Below, piece by piece: positions 8,950-18,242 of a stretch of 64,000 nt of DNA. Under the pieces are notes generated by a model that was not told the DNA's origin, searched no databases, and saw only the letters and a list, made by a program, of their open reading frames with translations. Both the position numbers and the translations under genes were made by a program. This DNA comes from Aquimarina mycalae (GTDB lineage: Bacteria > Bacteroidota > Bacteroidia > Flavobacteriales > Flavobacteriaceae), in assembly GCF_029906345.1 (NCBI RefSeq), contig NZ_JARYGY010000010.1:62001-126000 (forward strand), in the 5' to 3' direction. The number at the start of each line of letters is the position of its first letter. Position 1 is the first letter of the stretch.

Positions 8950-10182
8950 TTAACTTTCTTTATATTCTATTTTTTCATTTTTGAAGAAGATAGCAAATAA
9001 TATCATTACCGCAGCAGCAAAAATAGCTGGGAATATCCAAATACTATTCCAGTTATGTTCGCCTTCTATGATTAAATTGGCATCTGTAATTTTTCCAGCA
9101 ACATAAAATCCGACTAGCATCCCTAATCCGTAAGTTGCCAGCGTAATTAAACCTTGAGCTGCACTTTTAAACTTTTCGCCAGCTTTAGAATCTGTATAGA
9201 TCTGACCTGAAACAAAAAAGAAGTCATAACAAATACCATGAAGTGCAATACCTACAAGAAGCATAAATGCAAGTTCTCCAGAGTTTCCGTACGCAAATAG
9301 AACATACCGTATTGCCCAAGCTAACATTCCTACTAACAAGGTTTTTTTGAAACCAAATTTCTTAAAGAAAAACGGAAGGAGTAACATAAAAACTACTTCA
9401 GAGATTTGACCATAGGTCATCTTTCCTGCAGGATTAGCAACACCTATTTCCCCTAAAAACTGTCCAGCATGTTGGTAATAAAAAGCAAGAGGAATACAGA
9501 TCAGTATAGAAGCCAGAAAGAACATTAAAAAGTTTCGATCTTTTAAAAGCATAATAGCATCCAATCCCAATATATCCGAAATACTTACCTTTTGATCTTT
9601 GCTTGTTTTGGGTGGTGTTTTAGGTAAAGTAAAGCTGAATACTCCTAATACAGCTGATGCTGTTGCAGTCATTAAAAAAGTATTTTTCAACGACCCATTT
9701 GCAATTCCTTCTGGTGAATCCCAATGAAAAGCATAACTTATTACAGAACCTGCGATAATCCAACCTAAAGTCCCAAATACACGTACAAAAGAAAATTGTT
9801 TAGCTGGATCATTCATCTGATTAAAGGATACAGAATTTACTAAAGCCAATGTGGGCATATAGGCAATCATATATCCTAATACGTAGGGATAAAAAACAGA
9901 AAAATCAGTTGCATTTGCCATTTGATACATTAAGAAGGCTCCGATAAGATGTAAGATTCCAAGAATACGTTCTGCATTAAAGAATCTATCGGCAATCAGC
10001 CCAATGATAAAAGGAGCTATAATAGCACCCCAAGATTGGGTAGAATACGCCATAGCAATTTCTCCACCAGTAGTTTTTAAAGAATTAGGTAAATAGATAC
10101 CCATCGTTACAAACCAGCCTCCCCAAATAAAAAATTCTAAGAACATCATTAGGGATAGCTGAAATTGAGTGAATTTATTCAT
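8950..10182 (-). CDS. MFS permease, NupG-like (nucleoside/sugar:H+ symporter family)
   Basis: A 410-aa polytopic inner-membrane protein with about 12 hydrophobic segments. The N-terminus FQLSLMMFLEFFIWGGWFVT is characteristic of the NupG-type branch of the major facilitator superfamily that is common in Bacteroidota sugar loci. The central cytoplasmic loop (TLPKTPPKTSKDQKVS, about residues 190-205) separates two six-helix halves. It sits between the Gfo/Idh gene and a lipoprotein isomerase with 1-nt and 13-nt spacing. The cargo is probably a monosaccharide derivative and not a nucleoside in this context. Confidence 0.86.
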   Translation of the reverse strand: MNKFTQFQLSLMMFLEFFIWGGWFVTMGIYLPNSLKTTGGEIAMAYSTQSWGAIIAPFIIGLIADRFFNAERILGILHLIGAFLMYQMANATDFSVFYPYVLGYMIAYMPTLALVNSVSFNQMNDPAKQFSFVRVFGTLGWIIAGSVISYAFHWDSPEGIANGSLKNTFLMTATASAVLGVFSFTLPKTPPKTSKDQKVSISDILGLDAIMLLKDRNFLMFFLASILICIPLAFYYQHAGQFLGEIGVANPAGKMTYGQISEVVFMLLLPFFFKKFGFKKTLLVGMLAWAIRYVLFAYGNSGELAFMLLVGIALHGICYDFFFVSGQIYTDSKAGEKFKSAAQGLITLATYGLGMLVGFYVAGKITDANLIIEGEHNWNSIWIFPAIFAAAVMILFAIFFKNEKIEYKES

Positions 10183-10195
10183 AATAAAAAGTTGG

Positions 10196-11188
10196 TTAGT
10201 TTATTTGTTTAGAAAGATTGATTAATAAATCTCTTGTGGCAATAATACCTTCAATTTCACTTAACCGTTCACCTTCGTATTCAACTCCAATATGTCCTTG
10301 GTAACCAGAAGCTTTAACAATCTCCAACATTTTTTTATAGTTTATAGTTGTTTCATGACCATTAGTATCAAAATCATAAGATTTTGCACTCACTCCTTTA
10401 GCAAATGGCATTAGTTCTTCTACTCCTTTATACTTAGGATACTCTTTAATACAAGATGCTCCCCAACGTTCTCCACCTTCACGTTCCAGGCAGAAATTCC
10501 CAAAATCTGGCAATGTACCACAATTGGGTTTGTTTACATTTTGCATCACCTTGGCAAGCAAAGAGGCATCAGAAGATAAATATCCATGATTTTCTACAAT
10601 TACATTGACTCCTTTAGTAGCTGCATATTCTGATAACTTAGTTAATCCATCAGTTGCTACTTGTACCCATTCTTCAGGATCATTTGTGCCAAACAGATTT
10701 ACTCGTATAGAGTGACATCCTAAAAATTGTGCTGCATCAACCCATTTTTTATGATTTTCTATGGTTTGATTTCTTTCCTTTTCATCCTTAACAGCCAGAT
10801 CTCCTTCACCATCAACCATGATTAGTAAATTCTGAACATTATACTCATTACTTTTAGCTTTTAACGTTTCTAAAAGTTGTTGTAAGGCTTTTTGAGGTTC
10901 TTTAGCATTTTTATATGTGTATAATTGACTTACATATTCGATACCAGTAAACCCTAATTCTTTTGCTTTTTGAGCAAAATCTATAGGGTCTAATTTACCA
11001 GATTGTATTTCTTTATGAAGAGACCATTGTGCAAGTGATAATTCAAAAAAAGGTGCTGCCTCTACAGGTTGTTCTATTGTTTTTTCTTCTTCTTTATCCA
11101 GTATTGTGTTATTTTCAGTAGACTTGTTTTTACAAGAACTTATGATTATTAACAAACAAATAAGTCCTTTAAAGATGGTTTTGTGCAT
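10196..11188 (-). CDS. lipoprotein TIM-barrel sugar isomerase/epimerase
   Basis: A 330-aa xylose-isomerase-like TIM barrel with a lipoprotein signal (lipobox IISSC, Cys19) and a charged linker to about residue 45. Barrel features include FFELSLAQWSLHKEI at residues 47-61, AKELGFTGIEYVSQLY, VIVENHGYLSSDASLL near residue 195 and IGVEYEGERLSE near the end. Unlike the isomerase encoded downstream at 6633-7685, this one is exported to the periplasm or outer membrane. Having one exported and one cytoplasmic isomerase in one operon suggests sugar processing on both sides of the inner membrane. Confidence 0.84.
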   Translation of the reverse strand: MHKTIFKGLICLLIIISSCKNKSTENNTILDKEEEKTIEQPVEAAPFFELSLAQWSLHKEIQSGKLDPIDFAQKAKELGFTGIEYVSQLYTYKNAKEPQKALQQLLETLKAKSNEYNVQNLLIMVDGEGDLAVKDEKERNQTIENHKKWVDAAQFLGCHSIRVNLFGTNDPEEWVQVATDGLTKLSEYAATKGVNVIVENHGYLSSDASLLAKVMQNVNKPNCGTLPDFGNFCLEREGGERWGASCIKEYPKYKGVEELMPFAKGVSAKSYDFDTNGHETTINYKKMLEIVKASGYQGHIGVEYEGERLSEIEGIIATRDLLINLSKQIN

Positions 11189-11215
11189 TGTTTTAAGTTT
11201 AGTTAGGTAATGATT

Positions 11216-11854
11216 TTATAAAGCCCAGTCTTTTCCTCCAGTTAAATTTTGAACAGAATCACAGCCGATATATTCTCCTGGGACTGGTAAATAATTTAGT
11301 ACGTTTTCTGCAATGTCTCGAGAAGTCTTAAACCCATAAATGGATAAACCTCTAACCGAAGAAAGAAAACTAAAAGATATAGCTTCTTGAGAAATAGTAT
11401 TTAAATCTTCAGGAGTTTTTATTTCAGAAACTTCTTCCCAATATTCTTCTTGTTTTTCCTTAGGTAGTTTTAAGTATTTAGACAATAGTTGATCATATTC
11501 TTCTATAGTTACATCATCTATATTTTTTTTCTCATTAATACCCAATTCTTTCATAATAATACTCGCACCATATTTAAATAGTTGCGCTTCCTCTTCTTCT
11601 TCGAGCGCATTATTAATATATCTATCGATAAACATGGGTACATGTAAAGATTTTGCGCCTGGAATATCTGTTTCGGGAATGATAAGATCAACAATTTGTT
11701 CTAAGGCCTTCCCTTCATCAATTGATAAAAGTTCGGGAGTCCAATCCATTACATATTCTTTTTGACAACTTTGTAATAGACTTAGTATTGTAGGAGTAGC
11801 TGCAATGTATCCTGCAGATATTCCGATGTTTTTCAATGCTTCTCTTCTGTTCAT
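11216..11854 (-). CDS. gluconate 2-dehydrogenase subunit 3-like protein
   Basis: A 212-aa small subunit of GMC-type membrane sugar dehydrogenases. I chose the ATG at 11854 (MNRREALKNIGISAG): it has twin arginines followed by a hydrophobic stretch and a Cys near residue 30, a Tat-like or lipoprotein signal typical of this family. A start at 11950 would overlap the GMC gene by 85 nt and gives an unsuitable N-terminus. The ILSIDEGKALEQIVDLIIPETDIPGA-like region (residues about 43-68) is the subunit 3 hallmark. It lies 11 nt after the GMC gene, its expected partner; together they would oxidise sugars and pass electrons to the membrane. Confidence 0.87.
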   Translation of the reverse strand: MNRREALKNIGISAGYIAATPTILSLLQSCQKEYVMDWTPELLSIDEGKALEQIVDLIIPETDIPGAKSLHVPMFIDRYINNALEEEEEAQLFKYGASIIMKELGINEKKNIDDVTIEEYDQLLSKYLKLPKEKQEEYWEEVSEIKTPEDLNTISQEAISFSFLSSVRGLSIYGFKTSRDIAENVLNYLPVPGEYIGCDSVQNLTGGKDWAL

Positions 11855-11865
11855 AGATATTGGAA

Positions 11866-13557
11866 TTAAGCGTTTTTCAATATTTGTTCGGCCGCGTGAT
11901 TTGCTGCTCTTGCTGTAAAAGCCATATAAGTTAGTGATGGATTTACACAACTAGCTGAAGTCATAAATGCACCATCTGTAACATATACATTGGGGACTGC
12001 ATGAATTTGATTATTTCCGTTAAGTACGGATGTTTTTGGATCTTTACCCATTCTAGCGGTTCCCATTTCGTGAATTCCTAGTCCTGGAGCTCCAATATCA
12101 TCCCAAGGCTGTACATCATTAAATCCAGCTTGTTTCAACATGTCCATTGCCTGTGTAATCATATCCTTGCGCATTTCCAGTTCATTTTCTTTAAATTCGG
12201 CATCAAATGTTATGGTTGGTAAGCCCCATTCATCCAATGTGTCATAATCTAAAGTCATCTTATTTTCGTGATAAGGCAAACATTCTCCAAACCCCATAAG
12301 ACCTACTCTCCATCCACCTGGTTCTAAAATTTTTTCTTTTAATTCGGCTCCGTATCCAAGTTCAGCGATGGTTTCTTCCCAATTAGAGCGACTAGCACCT
12401 CCTTGATATCCGTATCCTCGCTTAAAATTTTTCTGATCTGTATCACCACCAATATTTCTAAAACGAGGAATATAAATTCCGTTAGGTCGGCGACCTTTAA
12501 AATATTGATCTTTAAAACCGTCATGTTTTCCAAATGCTCCAGCTTTAAAATGATGATCCATGATGTTATGTCCTAATTCTCCTGAGTCATTACCCATTCC
12601 ATTAGGAAAACGTTCTGATTTTGACTGCATCAATATACTGGCAGATGCTATAGCAGAAGCACATAGAAAAATCACCTTGGCTGTATATTGCATCTTTTCT
12701 TTGGTTACTGTATCGATCACCTGTACGCCTGTTGCTTTACCTGTTTTATCATTATACAGAACCTGATGCACAATAGAATTTGGTCGTAAGGTCATATTGC
12801 CTGTTCTTTCTGCGGCAGGAAGGGTAGAGGAGTTACTACTGAAATAAGCTCCAAAAGGACAACCTCTCATACAACGATTACGGTACTGACAATTCATTCT
12901 TCCTTCGAAGGTTTTGGTTCCAGTTATATGTGCTGTTCTACCAATTGTTAGAAGACGATCGTCATAATTTTTAGCTATATTCTTTTTTAAATGATCTTCT
13001 ACACAATTTAATTCCATAGGAGGTAAAAATTGCCCGTCAGGTAATTGTGCTAAGCCTAATTTTTCTCCACTAACACCAATGAATTCTTCTACTTTATCAT
13101 ACCAAGGAGCAATGTCTTTATATCGTACTGGCCAATCAACAGCTATTCCTTCTTTTTTATTGGCTTCAAAATCAAAATCACATAATCTATAACTTTGTCT
13201 TCCCCACATTAAAGATCGACCACCTACATGATATCCTCTGATCCAATCAAAACGTTTTGTTTCATTGTAGGGATGCTTTAAATCATTCACAAAGAAATGA
13301 CGATGTGCTTTGTCAGTAACGTAACCAGTACGATGCTGCTTGGGTTGTTCTTGGATTTCTTTTCTTGAAGGTTCGCCTCGCAATTCATAATCCCAAGGAT
13401 CATCATTAATAGTAGGGTAATCATCGATATGATTTACCATACGTCCTCGCTCTAATACCAATGTTTTTAGCCCTTTTTCGCAAAGTTCTTTGGCAGCCCA
13501 GCCACCACTAATTCCTGTTCCTACGACAATTGCGTCATATTGAGGTTCTTGTTCCAT
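11866..13557 (-). CDS. GMC-family FAD sugar oxidoreductase (large subunit)
   Basis: A 563-aa glucose-methanol-choline family flavoprotein. The FAD-binding motif IVVGTGISGGWAAKEL is at about residues 10-25, SLMWGRQSYR near residue 118, and the C-terminal GMC_oxred_C region contains HEMGTARMG and SCVNPSLTYMAF with the conserved catalytic Asn. A CxxxCxxGCPFGA-type cysteine cluster around residues 223-237 resembles that of membrane gluconate/glucoside dehydrogenases. No N-terminal signal is seen, so export is probably by hitch-hiking on the Tat-like small subunit encoded next. Likely reaction: oxidation of a sugar hydroxyl, possibly C3, using a quinone or cytochrome acceptor. Confidence 0.88.
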   Translation of the reverse strand: MEQEPQYDAIVVGTGISGGWAAKELCEKGLKTLVLERGRMVNHIDDYPTINDDPWDYELRGEPSRKEIQEQPKQHRTGYVTDKAHRHFFVNDLKHPYNETKRFDWIRGYHVGGRSLMWGRQSYRLCDFDFEANKKEGIAVDWPVRYKDIAPWYDKVEEFIGVSGEKLGLAQLPDGQFLPPMELNCVEDHLKKNIAKNYDDRLLTIGRTAHITGTKTFEGRMNCQYRNRCMRGCPFGAYFSSNSSTLPAAERTGNMTLRPNSIVHQVLYNDKTGKATGVQVIDTVTKEKMQYTAKVIFLCASAIASASILMQSKSERFPNGMGNDSGELGHNIMDHHFKAGAFGKHDGFKDQYFKGRRPNGIYIPRFRNIGGDTDQKNFKRGYGYQGGASRSNWEETIAELGYGAELKEKILEPGGWRVGLMGFGECLPYHENKMTLDYDTLDEWGLPTITFDAEFKENELEMRKDMITQAMDMLKQAGFNDVQPWDDIGAPGLGIHEMGTARMGKDPKTSVLNGNNQIHAVPNVYVTDGAFMTSASCVNPSLTYMAFTARAANHAAEQILKNA

Positions 13558-13886
13558 ACTTTTTTGATGTTTACAGACAGTATATAATTAAATGTTTATG
13601 AGATCATCTAGTGTATAGAATCATTCATACAAGTTATATTAATGTAATACAACAACTGATAGGCTTTTACAAGCACTATACTAAGCTCTGATAGTAGTTT
13701 TGTTTGTCTGTTTTCTTCTTGTTCTGGAAGAAAGGTATTGTCACTATGAAGTTTTAGTAATTCATAGTTTCGGAATTAATATTACTAAATTCTGGTTCTA
13801 ATATAAGAAGTTTGTTTGTTTTTTAACAATACAATTAACAAATCATTAATTAAATTAGTAATTCATTAAAAAATAATTCGGACCTA
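13558..13886. other. divergent promoter region (329 bp)
   Basis: Lies between the minus-strand GMC operon and the plus-strand isomerase gene, so it should hold promoters for both directions. A TAGTTTTG at 13695-13702 fits the Bacteroidota -7 box TAnnTTTG on the plus strand but lacks a good TTG at the usual distance upstream. The rest is AT-rich. I see no RNA gene or strong hairpin. Confidence 0.4.
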
Positions 13887-14762
13887 ATGTCAAAAATACA
13901 TAGAAGAAAAGCCATTAGAAATTTATCCTTAGGACTTGGTACTATAGGTTTTGGAGGCACTTTGATGGCCAAATCTTTATCAGAAAATCCTATAGACTCA
14001 ATCCAGAATAATTTAAAAGGAAATATTAATCACTCGGTATGCAGGTGGTGTTATCAGAATATACCACTGGATGAGTTTGCTGAAAAAGTAAAAGAAATTG
14101 GTATAAAAGCGATTGATTTGTTGAAACCTGATGAATGGAGTAGTGTTCAAAAATATGGATTAGATTGTTCGCTTGCAACAGATACTTTTGCAAGTATTAC
14201 TGATGGATTTAATGACCCTAAGAATCATGTTGTTTTACAAGAAAAATATCGTAAACTAATTTCCCAGGCATCGCATTCTGGAATAAAACAGGTGATCGTT
14301 TTCTCTGGAAATAGAAAAGGTATTTCTGATAATGAAGGTTTAGAACATTGTGCAATTGGATTAGATACGTTGGTAAGGCATGCTGAAAAAAATAATGTAA
14401 CCTTAGTGATGGAATTATTAAATAGTAAGTTAGATCATAAGGATTATCAATGCGATCATACTCCTTGGGGTGTTGGTCTAGTAGATAAGATTGGGTCTAC
14501 AAATTTTAAGTTATTATATGATATCTATCATATGCAAATAATGGAAGGAGATATCATTACTACTATTGATAAGTACAATGATTATATAGCTCATTATCAT
14601 ACAGGAGGTGTACCTGGTAGAAACGAAATAAATGAAACTCAGGAACTGAATTATGCAGCAATTATGAAAACGATTGTAAAGAATGGATATAAAGGATATG
14701 TAGCCCAAGAATTTATTCCAAGCTATACTGACAAACTTAAAGCATTAACCGAAGGGTTATGA
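13887..14762 (+). CDS. hydroxypyruvate isomerase-like TIM-barrel protein with Tat signal
   Basis: A 291-aa xylose-isomerase-like TIM barrel. The N-terminus (HRRKAIRNLSLGLGTIGFGG) has twin arginines before a hydrophobic segment, so Tat export is likely. Metal-site landmarks are VMELLNSK near residue 173, LLYDIYHMQ near residue 210, HYHTGGVPGRNE near residue 233 and the final AQEFIPS with a Glu ligand; this spacing is that of hydroxypyruvate isomerase-like proteins. It is divergent from the sugar oxidation operon and probably belongs to the same periplasmic sugar metabolism, as a third isomerase. Substrate unknown. Confidence 0.83.
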   Translation: MSKIHRRKAIRNLSLGLGTIGFGGTLMAKSLSENPIDSIQNNLKGNINHSVCRWCYQNIPLDEFAEKVKEIGIKAIDLLKPDEWSSVQKYGLDCSLATDTFASITDGFNDPKNHVVLQEKYRKLISQASHSGIKQVIVFSGNRKGISDNEGLEHCAIGLDTLVRHAEKNNVTLVMELLNSKLDHKDYQCDHTPWGVGLVDKIGSTNFKLLYDIYHMQIMEGDIITTIDKYNDYIAHYHTGGVPGRNEINETQELNYAAIMKTIVKNGYKGYVAQEFIPSYTDKLKALTEGL

Positions 14763-14779
14763 TATGTGATGTCTAATGA

Positions 14780-15136
14780 TTAAGGAAACATTGTTTTCAA
14801 ATCCTGGATGACATTGATATTATGTCTTAGATATGCAAAAAGAATAAATAATATAATAATTGCTACCACAAACCCTAATAGATTTCCATTTTTACTACTG
14901 GAAACTTTTTTTGATGTTTTTAAGTACACTTTAGAAAGTTTTTTTGTGTATTTAGAGACAAGTGCAAAAGCTGGTGCAAAAATTAAAATCACAAGTAGCA
15001 TATCTATTGCTACCAGAAGATATCCTTCTTCATGAATATATTCTTTCACATATTTAATAACAAATTCTTTAATAAGTGCCGCACAAAGTACAGCGATAGC
15101 ATAGATAGCGAATTTGGTAAACTGTTTATTATTCAT
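14780..15136 (-). CDS. small hypothetical membrane protein
   Basis: A 118-aa protein with three hydrophobic segments (about residues 8-30, 40-62 and 88-106) and a basic, serine/lysine-rich loop between the second and third. The first half includes a charged KYVKEYIHEEG segment. I do not recognise the family. It converges with the isomerase gene (17 nt apart) and lies 67 nt downstream of the acyl-CoA carboxylase operon on the same strand, so read-through expression is possible. Codon use looks like its neighbours, supporting a real gene. Confidence 0.6.
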   Translation of the reverse strand: MNNKQFTKFAIYAIAVLCAALIKEFVIKYVKEYIHEEGYLLVAIDMLLVILIFAPAFALVSKYTKKLSKVYLKTSKKVSSSKNGNLLGFVVAIIILFILFAYLRHNINVIQDLKTMFP

Positions 15137-15203
15137 GGGGTATTAAAACTATAATTTCTGTCCAATAAAATTAAAAAACTTATGTGTTTTAATCATGTTT
15201 ATT

Positions 15204-16745
15204 TTATAAAGGAATATTACCGTGTTTTCGTTTAGGTCTATTTACGGTTTTATTTTCCAGCATGCTAAATCCTTTGATCAGCTTTCTTCGGGTGTCTTCT
15301 GGTAAGATAACTTCATCTATAAAACCACGTTGAGCTGCTCTATATGGATTTGCAAATTTTTCAGCATATTCGGATTCTTTTTCTGCCAGTTTTGCTGCAG
15401 GATCATCTGCTGCTTTTATTTCTTTTCTAAAAATAATTTCACTGGCACCTTTAGCACCCATTACCGCAATTTCTGCAGATGGCCATGCAAAATTAAGATC
15501 TGCACCTATATGTTTAGAGTTCATTACATCATAAGCGCCACCATATGCTTTGCGCGTAATCACTGTAACTTTAGGAACTGTTGCTTCACTTAAAGCATAT
15601 AATAATTTAGCTCCATGAACTATAATACCATTCCACTCCTGATCTGTACCAGGTAAAAATCCAGGAACATCTACTAAAACTAATAATGGAATATTAAAAC
15701 AATCACAAAATCGTGTAAATCGCGCTGCTTTTTTAGAACTATTAACATCCAGAACACCTGCTAAAAACATAGGCTGATTGGCCACAATACCAATACTTCT
15801 TCCTCCAAGTCTTGCAAAACCTACAATGATGTTTTCTGCATAGTTTTTATGAATTTCGAAAAAAGAATCTTCATCAATTATTCCACCAATAACCTCATGC
15901 ATATCATAAGGTTTATTTGGATTATCTGGAATGATATCAGCTAATATTTCTCTTTTTTCATCAGTTAATGAGTATGCAATGTTTTTAGGAGTTTCTTGAT
16001 TATTTTGAGGAAGGTAACTCAATAGTTTCTTTACATCTTCAAGACATTCAACATCATTCGAAGAGGTTATGTGTGCAACTCCAGATTTAGAAGAGTGAGT
16101 ACTAGCTCCTCCTAATTCTTCTGAGGTGACTTCTTCATTAGTTACTGTTTTTACTACGTTAGGACCTGTTACAAACATATAACTGGTATCTTCTACCATC
16201 ATGGTGAAATCTGTCATTGCTGGAGAATATACTGCTCCACCGGCACAAGGACCCATAATAGCAGAAATCTGTGGAATTACTCCTGATGCTTGTACATTTC
16301 TATGAAAAATATCAGCATATCCACCTAAAGAACGTACACCTTCTTGGATTCTAGCTCCTCCAGAATCGTTTAGTCCAATCATAGGAGCACCCACTTGAAC
16401 CGCCAAGTCCATTATTTTACATATTTTTTCTGCGTGAGTTTCTGATAGGGCACCGCCAAAAACTGTGAAATCTTGAGCAAAAATATAAACTAACCTTCCA
16501 TGTACAGTTCCATAACCTGTTACAACACCATCACCATAATAGATTTCTTTCTCCATTCCGAAATCGGTTGTTCTATGTGTTACCAGAATACCTATTTCTT
16601 CAAAAGATCCTTCATCCAGAAAATATGCGATACGTTCTCGCGCTGTTAACTTTTTCTTTTGGTGTTGCTTTTCAATTCGCTGTTCACCGCCACCTAAATG
16701 TGCTTGATCAATTTTTTCTTGTAAAGTTTTTATTTTAGAGTTCAT
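15204..16745 (-). CDS. acyl-CoA carboxylase, carboxyltransferase beta subunit (propionyl/methylcrotonyl type)
   Basis: A 513-aa carboxyltransferase of the PccB/AccD5 type, transferring CO2 from carboxybiotin to an acyl-CoA. Crotonase-fold motifs include GGGEQRIEKQHQKKKLTARER at the N-terminus, DSGGARIQEGVRSLGGY near residue 128, GPCAGGAVYSPA near residue 165 and, in the C-terminal half, VDVPGFLPGTDQEWNG and RKAYGGAYDVMNSK. Length and motifs fit propionyl-CoA carboxylase best, which would yield methylmalonyl-CoA; acetyl-CoA specificity is not excluded. Starts 3 nt after the biotin carboxylase gene. Confidence 0.92.
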   Translation of the reverse strand: MNSKIKTLQEKIDQAHLGGGEQRIEKQHQKKKLTARERIAYFLDEGSFEEIGILVTHRTTDFGMEKEIYYGDGVVTGYGTVHGRLVYIFAQDFTVFGGALSETHAEKICKIMDLAVQVGAPMIGLNDSGGARIQEGVRSLGGYADIFHRNVQASGVIPQISAIMGPCAGGAVYSPAMTDFTMMVEDTSYMFVTGPNVVKTVTNEEVTSEELGGASTHSSKSGVAHITSSNDVECLEDVKKLLSYLPQNNQETPKNIAYSLTDEKREILADIIPDNPNKPYDMHEVIGGIIDEDSFFEIHKNYAENIIVGFARLGGRSIGIVANQPMFLAGVLDVNSSKKAARFTRFCDCFNIPLLVLVDVPGFLPGTDQEWNGIIVHGAKLLYALSEATVPKVTVITRKAYGGAYDVMNSKHIGADLNFAWPSAEIAVMGAKGASEIIFRKEIKAADDPAAKLAEKESEYAEKFANPYRAAQRGFIDEVILPEDTRRKLIKGFSMLENKTVNRPKRKHGNIPL

Positions 16746-16748
16746 ATG

Positions 16749-18191
16749 CTAGCGGATTGGTAATCGTAATTGTTGTTGATCTTCCTTGTATTTTTTTAGA
16801 GCTATTAGTGCTGCTATTTTGGCTTCTTGTTCCATATTAGATTTTAGAACATCGGCAGTATAATATTTTTTAACAAAATGCGTATCAAAACTACCAGACC
16901 TAAAAGCTTCATGTTCACATACAAATTTTCCAAAAGGTAAAGTTGTTTTCACACCTTCGACAATATAATTGTCGATAGCTTTTTGCATTAACTGGATTGC
17001 TTCTTCACGAGTTTTTCCATACGTAATTAGTTTCGACAACATCGGATCATAATAGATAGGAATATCCATTCCTTCTTCAAAACCATTATCGACTCTAATA
17101 CCATTGCCTACTGGAATTGTATAGGTGTCTAAATGACCTACGCTTGGCAAGAAATCATTTAACGGATCTTCTGCATATACTCTTAATTCTAATGCGTGAC
17201 CTTTAATAGTTAAATCTTCTTGCTTAATATTTAGTTTTTCACCTCTAGCCACTCTAATCTGTAATTCTACAAGGTCAGTTTGAGTAATCAATTCTGTTAC
17301 TGGATGTTCTACTTGTAATCTGGTGTTCATTTCCAGAAAATAGAAATTGTTATTTTCATCTAATAGAAACTCTACTGTTCCAGCTCCCACATAATCACAA
17401 GCTTTTGCCACTTTAATTGCTGCATCACCCATAGTAGATCTCAATGCAGGTGTAAGAATAGCAGAAGGAGCTTCTTCTACTACTTTTTGATGTCTTCGTT
17501 GTACACTACACTCTCTTTCAAATAAATGTATTACATTTCCATGGCTATCCGCCATGACTTGTATTTCTATATGCCTAGGAGAAGCTACGTATTTTTCGAT
17601 AAACACAGAACCATCTCCAAATGCAGAGGTTGCTTCACTGATCGCTCGTTGCATCTGCGATTCCAGATCACTTTCTTTTTCAACTACACGCATACCTTTT
17701 CCACCACCACCAGCAGAAGCTTTTATTAAAATAGGGAAACCAATTTCTTGTGCAATTGCTTTGGCTTTAACAACATCTGTAATTGCTTCGTCAATTCCTG
17801 GTACCATTGGGATATCATATGCCTTAACAGCTTCTTTGGCCGCTAATTTACTTCCCATTACTTTAATAGCTTTGGGTTTAGGACCAATAAAAATAATATT
17901 GTTCTGTTCAACTTCTGCCGCAAAATCTGCATTTTCACTTAAGAAACCGTATCCAGGATGAATACCATCTACTTGTAGCTGTTTCGCAATTTCAATAATT
18001 TTGGATCCTTGTAAATAAGATTCACTAGAAGGTGCTTCACCTACGCATACTGCTTCATTGGCAAATTTTACATGTGGAGCATTTCTATCTACTGTAGAAT
18101 AAATAGCAACCGTTTTGATACCCATTTGATGGGCCGTTTTCATTACTCGTATTGCGATTTCGCCTCTATTAGCGACTAATATTTTTTTCAT
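16749..18191 (-). CDS. biotin carboxylase subunit of acyl-CoA carboxylase
   Basis: A 480-aa ATP-grasp biotin carboxylase, loading CO2 from bicarbonate onto the biotin of the carrier protein. N-terminal KKILVANRGEIAIRVM, the glycine-rich ATP loop KASAGGGGKGMRVV near residue 160, the biotin carboxylase signature FIEKYVASPRHIEIQV near residue 198 and EMNTRLQVEHPVTE near residue 288 are all present. The C-terminus (about 30 residues past the core) has no biotin domain; biotin is provided by the separate carrier encoded just upstream. Middle gene of a three-gene operon. Confidence 0.95.
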   Translation of the reverse strand: MKKILVANRGEIAIRVMKTAHQMGIKTVAIYSTVDRNAPHVKFANEAVCVGEAPSSESYLQGSKIIEIAKQLQVDGIHPGYGFLSENADFAAEVEQNNIIFIGPKPKAIKVMGSKLAAKEAVKAYDIPMVPGIDEAITDVVKAKAIAQEIGFPILIKASAGGGGKGMRVVEKESDLESQMQRAISEATSAFGDGSVFIEKYVASPRHIEIQVMADSHGNVIHLFERECSVQRRHQKVVEEAPSAILTPALRSTMGDAAIKVAKACDYVGAGTVEFLLDENNNFYFLEMNTRLQVEHPVTELITQTDLVELQIRVARGEKLNIKQEDLTIKGHALELRVYAEDPLNDFLPSVGHLDTYTIPVGNGIRVDNGFEEGMDIPIYYDPMLSKLITYGKTREEAIQLMQKAIDNYIVEGVKTTLPFGKFVCEHEAFRSGSFDTHFVKKYYTADVLKSNMEQEAKIAALIALKKYKEDQQQLRLPIR

Positions 18192-18242
18192 AGTATAATA
18201 AGAACTAATGGTATATCAGGTCATTTTAATACCCTTAACGAT

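Noticed and set aside
11855..11950. Upstream in-frame start for the subunit 3-like gene
   Set aside because: It lies inside the GMC gene's coding end and removes the twin-arginine motif from the N-terminus.
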